Shown here: one piece after another, positions 1-5,486 of the stretch
Layout of the letters: every line of letters begins with the position of its first letter
How positions within the stretch are numbered: position 1 is the stretch's first letter
NCBI GenBank assembly: GCA_002501805.1
Contig: DAOI01000030.1
Coordinates: 2,158-9,346 of the forward strand
Source: Euryarchaeota archaeon UBA463
Lineage (GTDB): Archaea > Thermoplasmatota > Poseidoniia > Poseidoniales > Thalassarchaeaceae
DNA length: 7,189 nt
Reading direction: 5' to 3'
Position numbers and translations under genes: made by a program
Notes under the pieces: generated by a model
What the model was told of the DNA's origin: nothing
The model's database searches: none
What the model saw: only the letters and a program-made list of their open reading frames with translations

Positions 1-40
1 GTCTACAGTCAGGTGCTCTAGCCAACTGAGCTAAGCGCGG
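1..40 (-). tRNA. tRNA-Tyr (GTA), 5' half only, cut by the window edge
   Basis: Read on the minus strand from base 40, the sequence gives a 7-nt acceptor strand CCGCGCT, TA at positions 8-9, a D arm GCTC-AGTTGGCTA-GAGC with perfect stem pairing, A26, the 5' anticodon strand CCTGA and a loop CTGTAGA. U33 followed by GTA gives a tyrosine anticodon. C1 is typical of archaeal tRNA-Tyr, whose identity element is C1-G72, whereas bacterial tRNA-Tyr begins with G1. The 3' half (anticodon 3' strand, T arm, acceptor 3' strand) lies outside the window. The last visible base, where position 39 should pair with A31, is C rather than T. This would be explained by an intron at the usual archaeal 37/38 site, but only two bases beyond position 37 can be seen. 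Confidence 0.88.
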
Positions 41-120
41 CGCGTGCTTCGCTGAGGCCTTTGCCTTATGTCGCTTTCCGGAGAACGGCCCTACCCATTG
101 GTCTGATAAACCGGCACCTT

Positions 121-136
121 GGGACACCATTGTCCC
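121..136. promoter_or_regulatory. Perfect 6-bp inverted repeat in the tRNA-Tyr/ftsZ spacer
   Basis: GGGACA, a CCAT loop and TGTCCC form a perfect 6-bp stem with a 4-base loop, 76 bases before the ftsZ GTG start and 80 bases from the tRNA 5' end. No T-run follows on either strand, so it does not look like an intrinsic terminator. It could be an operator for a dimeric regulator, a leader hairpin or chance. Just downstream, around 141-148, AACTTAAG is the most TATA-like patch before ftsZ, but it is weak. The remainder of the 41-212 spacer holds no convincing gene. Confidence 0.3.
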
Positions 137-200
137 CTCAAACTTAAGAATGCGAAGAATCGGAACTCACGTTCGTAAGGCAGCAATGCTGGGGATGCAC

Positions 201-210
201 GGGGGATGAT
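201..210 (+). promoter_or_regulatory. Ribosome-binding site for the ftsZ GTG start
   Basis: GGGGGATGAT closely resembles the archaeal anti-16S sequence GGAGGTGAT. The G-run ends 7 bases before GTG at 213. This is the main reason for choosing that GTG over the in-frame ATG at 261, which has only a weaker AGGCAGG just before it. Confidence 0.6.
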
Positions 211-212
211 TA

Positions 213-1328
213 GTGAGAGGCGCCATTGATTCTCAGACATCCTCGCCATCCTCAGGCAGGATGAAGACTGCGCTTACGGACAGGGAGCTGGAATCCTTCG
301 GAACTCCGGACCCAAGGATTCTGGTCTGCGGTTGTGGGGGCTCGGGCAACAACACCATGAATCGAATAACACACATCGGAGTCGAGGGTGCGATTACGGT
401 AGCTATCAATACCGACAAGCAAGATCTCGACCTGACTAGGGCGATGCAGAAGTTGCTCGTCGGCAGGCACATCACCAGGGGACTCGGTGCAGGGGGGGAC
501 CCGGTGATGGGAAGACGCTGCGCCGAGGCTGGCAGGGACGTTATTGGCAAGATTGTCCATGGGGCTGATCTTGTCTTCGTCACCGCCGGCCTCGGTGGCG
601 GCACAGGTACTGGTATCGCACCGATCGTCGCTGAGGAGGCGAAGAGAGCAGGTGCTCTGGTCGTAGCAGTTGTGACGACTCCATTCACAGTTGAGAGGCG
701 TCAGAGGATGCAACGGGCCCTGGAGGGTCTTGACCTGCTTAGGAGCACGGCGGACGCCGTCCTGGTCCTGGACAACAACAGGCTACTACACTTCGTGCCC
801 AATCTCCCTCTCGACGAGGCGTTCAGTATCATGGACCAGCTCATAGCTGAGATTGTGAAGGGAGTCGTCGAGACGATCACACTTCCCAGCCTCATCAATC
901 TGGACTTTGCTGACGTCAGGAGCATTATGAAGAACGGTGGAGTCACCATGATGCTCTACGGAGAGAGCGACCAAGGCCCGGAGGAGGTAGTTCACGAGTC
1001 CCTTAACCACCCTCTCCTGGACATAGAGATCGAGGGGGCTACTGGTGCCCTCATACACGTGACTGGGGGGCCCTACATGACAATGGAGCAAGCGACTCAG
1101 GTCTGTGATCTGATGACCTCCAGGCTATCTCCCGAGGCCAACGTTATATTCGGTGCGAGACAGGACCCAGCCTTCGGTGACACCATCAAGGTGATGTCGA
1201 TAATTACCGGTGTCGCCAACAAGCGCCTCGATGAGGAGATGATGAGCGCTGATATGCTGGGAGAAGCCCTGAATATAGCTAGAAAAGGTAGAAAACCGAG
1301 TGAAAGCGGTTTCCAGAGATTCGACTGA
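213..1328 (+). CDS. ftsZ: Cell division protein FtsZ (archaeal tubulin homologue)
   Basis: FtsZ is the GTP-hydrolysing tubulin homologue that polymerises into the division ring on the inner face of the membrane. Visible motifs: the nucleotide-binding T1 loop GCGGSGNN at residues 40-47, the tubulin/FtsZ signature GGGTGTG at 128-134, and the T7 synergy loop NLDFAD at 229-234, whose N229, D231 and D234 complete the GTPase site of the neighbouring subunit. An intact NxDxxD T7 loop favours a true FtsZ over the CetZ family; whether it is FtsZ1 or FtsZ2 cannot be settled by eye. The 371-residue length is normal. A Ser-rich N-terminal extension of about 33 residues precedes the core, and an ATG at residue 17 (base 261) is a possible alternative start. 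The C-terminal tail after the core (about 335-371) is short and ends in GFQRFD, which may be the conserved partner-binding peptide used by anchors such as SepF (inferred). It is divergent from tRNA-Tyr and 45 bases upstream of the surface-protein gene. Confidence 0.97.
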   Translation: MRGAIDSQTSSPSSGRMKTALTDRELESFGTPDPRILVCGCGGSGNNTMNRITHIGVEGAITVAINTDKQDLDLTRAMQKLLVGRHITRGLGAGGDPVMGRRCAEAGRDVIGKIVHGADLVFVTAGLGGGTGTGIAPIVAEEAKRAGALVVAVVTTPFTVERRQRMQRALEGLDLLRSTADAVLVLDNNRLLHFVPNLPLDEAFSIMDQLIAEIVKGVVETITLPSLINLDFADVRSIMKNGGVTMMLYGESDQGPEEVVHESLNHPLLDIEIEGATGALIHVTGGPYMTMEQATQVCDLMTSRLSPEANVIFGARQDPAFGDTIKVMSIITGVANKRLDEEMMSADMLGEALNIARKGRKPSESGFQRFD

Positions 1329-1373
1329 TTTACCACTCAGACAGGGGTAAGTCTCAAACCGGTTGGATGACGG

Positions 1374-2195
1374 GTGGGCTACATGGCACACGCGAGAGTG
1401 ACGATGGCAGTGGGACTCGTTGCCCTCATGGCTCTGTCAACTTTGGGCGCTCCAGTGGCGGCGCAGGAAGCTGTTGTTGACCCTAGGCAACCATCATTCG
1501 AGAACCCTGTGATGTATGTCTATGGTTCTGATGATCTCTCAAACTGCTTCACGCACTTTGACTCAAACGATACCAGTGGCTCTGCCGCTGATGGATACGG
1601 AGAGAAAGTATGGACTGGACAGAATGCAAGAGTTGAGGTTGACTACACTTGTAGAATGGAGTCATTCAAGCAGGATATGTACAACAGTGAGAATGGAACA
1701 ATCAGTCTACACCTGGAGTTTGAGATTGATACCGCAGATTGTCAAGATACCGATGCACAGTGTAAGAATCTGACTTTGACGTTCTTCAAAGGGGGATTTG
1801 AAATAGCCAAAGAGGAATTCCTCTCTGTGGCTACCAATGGTGCAACAAACTCTGTAGATTGGGAGATTCCAATAAACGAGAACATGACAAGATTCAACAA
1901 AAGTGAGGAACCCCAAATTCAGGTAGAGTTCTCACACCCAGGATACAGTGATTTCATTTGCGGGATACTGGGGACTTGCGGGGGGTCATTCAGGATGTAC
2001 TACCATACCCCAGATAACCCTGCGGCTGAAGTTGAGTTCCCAATAGTCAACCAGAGTATGCCCATGGAGGAGGAAGGCGATGGTGGGCTCATTGGAGGCG
2101 TAACTGACTCTGTTCCAGGATTCGGCCTTCTAGCAGGAGTAGGTTCTCTTGCTATGGCTGCAGTAGCAGCAAGTAGATCCTCTCGTGATGACTAG
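1374..2195 (+). CDS. Secreted surface protein with PGF-CTERM-like sorting tail, function unknown
   Basis: No catalytic family was recognised. The N-terminus is a Sec signal peptide: a short basic stretch, a hydrophobic core (residues 10-25) and a likely cut after APVAA near residue 30. The C-terminus is tripartite: an acidic, glycine-rich spacer (231-246), VPGFG at 247-251, a hydrophobic helix of about 15 residues and a short charged end SRSSRDD. This matches the PGF-CTERM signal processed by archaeosortase A, which cuts the tail and attaches the protein to a lipid (family knowledge). The mature part carries six cysteines (58, 93, 123, 130, 196, 202), probably three disulfides, and six N-glycosylation sequons (N65, N107, N132, N170, N175, N226). 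It is predicted to be a beta-rich, glycosylated, lipid-anchored cell-surface protein. The start is GTG at 1374 or ATG at 1383; both keep the signal peptide, and neither has a decisive ribosome-binding site. The middle of the gene is clearly more AT-rich than its neighbours. Its stop codon overlaps that of hisS. Confidence 0.85.
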   Translation: MGYMAHARVTMAVGLVALMALSTLGAPVAAQEAVVDPRQPSFENPVMYVYGSDDLSNCFTHFDSNDTSGSAADGYGEKVWTGQNARVEVDYTCRMESFKQDMYNSENGTISLHLEFEIDTADCQDTDAQCKNLTLTFFKGGFEIAKEEFLSVATNGATNSVDWEIPINENMTRFNKSEEPQIQVEFSHPGYSDFICGILGTCGGSFRMYYHTPDNPAAEVEFPIVNQSMPMEEEGDGGLIGGVTDSVPGFGLLAGVGSLAMAAVAASRSSRDD

Positions 2196-3448
2196 AGGGA
2201 TTCGAAAGCGACATCGCTCTCATCACCTGTCTCCAGATCCTTGATCCTGACCTTGCCCGATGACCACTCGTCAGGCATCAGCATGACCAGCCTCTCGGCT
2301 CCGGTCCTCTCAGCGTGCTTGAACACCCACTTCATCTTCTTGCCCTCGAGAACCAGGTCCACCTTCCTCCCACTCTGCCTGAGCTTCGAGGACACCGACA
2401 TCGCGGCTCCCCTGAGAGACTCGTCCATGCAGAAGACCACATCCGAGACCCTTGATGAGATATCAGGGAGGAGTCCCTTGTCCGACAGGAGCTCCATGAT
2501 GACCATGTCACCGAAGCCGAAGCCAGTGGCAGGGAGGTCCTTTCCACCCAAGGTCCCGATCAGCTTGTCGTACCTTCCCCCACCACATATGGCCCTGAGG
2601 TTACCAGACCTGTCATGAGCCTCGAACACAGGACCGGTGTAGTATGCCAAGCCCCTGACGATCGATGCGTCGAACTGAACCCAATCGGATATCCCGTACG
2701 AGTCAATCAGCGAGAAGAGAGACTCTAGCTCGGTTGACGCGGTGCTCCCTTCGTCAAGAGATTCACTCAGATCTGAGAGTTTGGCGATGCCAAGGACTGA
2801 CTGGATGGTGGAAATGGAGTCATCGTCCAATCCCAGATCTGACAGCTGAGCGGTGATGGCTTCGGCTGGCAGCTTGTCCATCTTGTCCACGATGACGCAA
2901 GTCTTGGCGAAGGACTCCCCCACTATTCCCAACGATCCCAGGACCTCCTCGAGGACCTTCCGGCTGCTGATCTTAATCACCACGTCTTCGGAGGTCAGGC
3001 CCACGCTCCTGAACAGGCTTACCATTACCGAAAGGAGCTCTGCATCGGCCTCGATGCCATCCATGCCCCATATGTCGACGTTCCACTGGTAGTGCTCCCT
3101 TCCCCTGCCCCTCTGGGTCCTCTCATACCTCCAGCACTGGGGAATTGAGTACCACTTTATCGGCAGGGGCAGTGCTCCTGATCTGGCCATTACCATCCTC
3201 GCGAGAGAGGGGGTCATCTCTGGCCTCAGCGATACTCTCCTGCCTCCCTTGTCCTCGAAGTTGTAGAGCTGTTGAGTTATCTCCTCGCCCTGCTTCCTGG
3301 TGTAGAGGTCCTCATGCTCTATGATGGGAGCGTCATACTCCTCGAAGCCATGAGATAGGGAAGCCTCATGGAACCGGTTGAACAACCAGGTCCTCAGTCG
3401 CATGTCCTCGGGGTAGAAGTCCCGGGTTCCGCGCACGCCCTGTGCCAT
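2192..3448 (-). CDS. hisS: Histidyl-tRNA synthetase (class II)
   Basis: Charges tRNA-His with histidine using ATP in the cytoplasm. The 418-residue length is normal. Domains in order: an N-terminal class II catalytic core with motif 1 from about residue 5 (GVRGTRDFYPED), a substrate loop RPEMTPSLARM at 75-85, motif 2 at 106-128 (WRYERTQRGRGREHYQWN and on to DIWG), a non-conserved insertion at about 180-255, the histidine-binding signature RGLAYYTG at 265-272, GGGRYD at 289-294, motif 3 at 307-320, then the C-terminal anticodon-binding domain (about 333-418). Motif 3 reads ATGFGFGDMVIMEL, lacking the usual E/D-R-L arginine. I recall similar GxGDVV forms in a HisRS subfamily, so it is probably a functional variant and not a decayed gene. 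ATG at 3448 starts the protein right at motif 1; no clear ribosome-binding site is seen. It lies 52 bases after the small membrane gene, so co-transcription is possible, and it ends head-on with the surface-protein gene. Confidence 0.96.
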   Translation of the reverse strand: MAQGVRGTRDFYPEDMRLRTWLFNRFHEASLSHGFEEYDAPIIEHEDLYTRKQGEEITQQLYNFEDKGGRRVSLRPEMTPSLARMVMARSGALPLPIKWYSIPQCWRYERTQRGRGREHYQWNVDIWGMDGIEADAELLSVMVSLFRSVGLTSEDVVIKISSRKVLEEVLGSLGIVGESFAKTCVIVDKMDKLPAEAITAQLSDLGLDDDSISTIQSVLGIAKLSDLSESLDEGSTASTELESLFSLIDSYGISDWVQFDASIVRGLAYYTGPVFEAHDRSGNLRAICGGGRYDKLIGTLGGKDLPATGFGFGDMVIMELLSDKGLLPDISSRVSDVVFCMDESLRGAAMSVSSKLRQSGRKVDLVLEGKKMKWVFKHAERTGAERLVMLMPDEWSSGKVRIKDLETGDESDVAFESL

Positions 3449-3500
3449 GACGTCGCCACGAACTTGACCACTTCAAGCCCTATGGCTCTTAGGAGGCGCA

Positions 3501-3620
3501 TCATTCCTTTACTGAGGGGTTGAGCCTTCTCCAAAGCCAGTAAGCCACAGCGATTATCGCCACAGCCCATCCTGGGGTGATAATCAGGATTGCCACGGCA
3601 GCCGCGACTTGTTCCAGCAT
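3501..3620 (-). CDS. 39-residue single-helix membrane protein, candidate small subunit of the NSS transporter
   Basis: The translation begins MLEQVAAAVAILIITPGW, continues AVAIIAVAYWLWRRLNPSVKE and stops at TGA. One hydrophobic helix spans about residues 5-30, interrupted by a TPGW kink at 15-18 and followed by a basic RR and a short polar tail, giving N-out, C-in by the positive-inside rule. It starts 24 bases after the stop codon of the sodium symporter gene and on the same strand. In bacteria, NSS transporters of the MetP type often have such a one-helix partner (MetS, about 40-60 residues) encoded immediately downstream and needed for transport. Position, size and topology match; sequence homology to MetS cannot be claimed by eye. 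There is no good ribosome-binding site next to the ATG (GGAG lies 17 bases away), so translation may depend on ribosomes finishing the transporter gene. An overlapping out-of-frame ORF here encodes a polar, unlikely peptide. Confidence 0.72.
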   Translation of the reverse strand: MLEQVAAAVAILIITPGWAVAIIAVAYWLWRRLNPSVKE

Positions 3621-3644
3621 GGGACTTGCTATGCGAGCTCCGCT

Positions 3645-5486
3645 TCAAGGGTTACGAGTGTATGTTCCCACGAGCTCGGCTTCAATGGTCGCGAGTGTGT
3701 GTGCCCTGGTTTCTCCATAATCATCCGTGAAGGTCGAGGGTACTCGCTCTCCTGCCTGGACGATGAATTCGTCCTCCCCGCCCGGAAGGGTGTCGATGGG
3801 TGCATCAGCCCCCTCGGGGACGTTCCTGTATAGTGGACGAGGCTCGAGCTCGAAGTCTCCTGAGAGTATGTACAGGGGCCATGGACCCGAGGCAGAGCTC
3901 GTAGGAATCATCCGATTGACCAGTATGTACCTGTTCAGCCCGATGAACAGAGAGGCTGTGACTCCCCAGAAGAGTAGTATGATGGATATCCCATTGGGAT
4001 TGGAAGGGTTCCATGGATCATCTACATTGACGAGCAGGTCGATGAAGTAAGAGCCCATCAAGACAGAGAACATTATTGGGAATCCGAGATACATTATGTA
4101 GTCCCACCACTTTCCTATCCACCAATCATTGTCACCCGTGTTGATGAAGTCATCACGGAAGGATGAGACGCCATTGTCTAGGTAGTCCCTGAAGCTGAAT
4201 CCACCGATATCATTCTCAGCCTGCCAGTGCTTGTATCTGCTCCATCCGTACTTCCATATCGTGTATGCGATGAACAGTCCGCTGAACATCAGCCCATATC
4301 CCCAGATGTGGTCTTGTACCTCTAGGAACTGTGGGAAGGCTACCCCGGTTGCAGTATCCATCTTGATCCAGAGTGCGGCGCTTGGTAGTCCGAAGAGGAA
4401 AATCGCGAGGCTGGTGAATCCGACTGCCTGAGACCTGTCTACTCCGTGGTCTACGAAGTTCCTGACACATAGCTCGACAGTCGAAATCATCGAGGTAAGA
4501 GCGGCGAATGAGAGGGCTAGGAAGAAGACCGTTACCATAACCACCTGTACAACGGGGCCACCTGGTGCCTGGGCGAATACCTCTGGAAGAACAAGGAATG
4601 TTATCGCGGAGCTCCCCGCTCCGACAGCGCTTAGGGGGTCGTCCACTACTGCGAATACTGCCATCATAACCGTTAGTCCTGCAATTATGCTGATGCTATT
4701 GTTAGCCAGGCACATTGTGGCCGCGTTGAGAGTGGTGTCCTCGTCCTTCCTCATGTAGACCGAGTAGGTAATTGCCATTCCCATCCCCGCGGAGCAGGAC
4801 CACGCTGACTGTGATAGTCCGCTTATCCATGTCTCTGGTTGCATCAGGTACTCAGGCTGGATGCTGAACATGTAGACGAAGCCATCAAGGGTTCCGTCGT
4901 TCAGATCCATTACGAAAGCTAGGAAGAGTGCAGAGAAAAGCAGTACGAAGAGTGAGACCATCAAAATCACGTTCACCTTCTCTATAGCCTTGGCCCCCCT
5001 CCAAATAGCGGCCATTGTGATTACTACCGCTATTGCTTGGAAGAAGATGACGTCCGTTGGGGACTCTAGGAAGGAGTTCCAGACCTCTGTAGTGTCTACC
5101 TCGCTTCCAAGGCCACCTCTCACTGCTGTCTGGAAGTAGTTCAGACACCATCCTGTGACGACTGCATAGTAGAATCCTATTGCTGTTGATATCCATGCGG
5201 TCCAGAGGCCCATCCATGCCATATTCTTACCTCCGAAGATTCGGAAGGTACCCACTGTTCCGGTCCTGCTCCTCTTTCCTAGAGCAAACTCAGCGATGAT
5301 AAGAGGAACTGACCAGACGAAGAGGAAGATTAGCCATGGAACTAGGAATGATCCTCCTCCGTTCGCACCGACCATACGGGGGAATCTCCAGATGTTCCCT
5401 GTTCCTATTGCCGCCCCTATTGTAGCGAAGATCAATCCGAGTCTGCCGCTGAACTCATCTGAGGTGGACTCTGACTGAGAGCTCAT
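3645..5486 (-). CDS. Sodium-dependent amino-acid transporter, neurotransmitter:sodium symporter (NSS/SNF) family
   Basis: A LeuT-fold symporter that would carry an amino acid or related amine inward with sodium; the substrate cannot be read from sequence. About twelve membrane helices: 15-35, 44-66, 90-117, 145-163, 168-192, 218-245, 256-280, 310-342, 352-374, 392-411, 460-485 and 498-524. Helix 1 has the unwound signature GAAIGTGNIWRFP (24-36), with N31 matching LeuT N27 of the Na1 site. Y107 in the YY pair of helix 3 matches LeuT Y108, which holds the substrate; N254 matches LeuT N286; T331-S332 match the Na2 pair T354-S355. The alignment to LeuT was done by eye. Unusual parts are a long Trp/Asp-rich loop between helices 10 and 11 (about 412-458) and a hydrophilic tail of about 75 residues (539-613). 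The ATG overlaps the peptidase stop as ATGA and has a good GGTGAT ribosome-binding site, so the two genes are co-transcribed and probably translationally coupled. The small membrane gene follows it. Confidence 0.94.
   Translation of the reverse strand: MSSQSESTSDEFSGRLGLIFATIGAAIGTGNIWRFPRMVGANGGGSFLVPWLIFLFVWSVPLIIAEFALGKRSRTGTVGTFRIFGGKNMAWMGLWTAWISTAIGFYYAVVTGWCLNYFQTAVRGGLGSEVDTTEVWNSFLESPTDVIFFQAIAVVITMAAIWRGAKAIEKVNVILMVSLFVLLFSALFLAFVMDLNDGTLDGFVYMFSIQPEYLMQPETWISGLSQSAWSCSAGMGMAITYSVYMRKDEDTTLNAATMCLANNSISIIAGLTVMMAVFAVVDDPLSAVGAGSSAITFLVLPEVFAQAPGGPVVQVVMVTVFFLALSFAALTSMISTVELCVRNFVDHGVDRSQAVGFTSLAIFLFGLPSAALWIKMDTATGVAFPQFLEVQDHIWGYGLMFSGLFIAYTIWKYGWSRYKHWQAENDIGGFSFRDYLDNGVSSFRDDFINTGDNDWWIGKWWDYIMYLGFPIMFSVLMGSYFIDLLVNVDDPWNPSNPNGISIILLFWGVTASLFIGLNRYILVNRMIPTSSASGPWPLYILSGDFELEPRPLYRNVPEGADAPIDTLPGGEDEFIVQAGERVPSTFTDDYGETRAHTLATIEAELVGTYTRNP

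Noticed and set aside
41..75. TATA-like patch (CATAAGGC on the minus strand) about 25-32 bases before tRNA-Tyr
   Set aside because: The spacing suits an archaeal promoter, but the sequence is a poor TATA box and cannot be supported from one example.
68..106. Twelve-codon ORF (ATG to TGA) upstream of ftsZ as a possible leader peptide
   Set aside because: It has no ribosome-binding site, no codon run suggestive of attenuation, and ends over 100 bases before ftsZ.
233..713. Two long minus-strand ORFs antisense to ftsZ
   Set aside because: They mirror a strongly conserved ftsZ reading frame, have Pro/Ser-rich low-complexity translations and no recognisable domain; they are a result of GC-rich codon use.
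1357..1364. Palindrome AACCGGTT just before the surface-protein gene as an operator
   Set aside because: An isolated 8-bp palindrome without a second copy is too likely by chance.
3463..3477. Inverted repeat CTTGA-ccact-TCAAG in front of hisS
   Set aside because: A 5-bp stem with no T-run and no second copy is expected by chance in a spacer of this size.
3394..3648. Minus-strand 84-codon ORF starting at TTG that spans the gap between transporter and hisS
   Set aside because: It begins with TTG, encodes a polar, Cys/His/Arg-scattered peptide and runs into the hisS frame; the overlapping 39-codon hydrophobic ORF is a much better gene.
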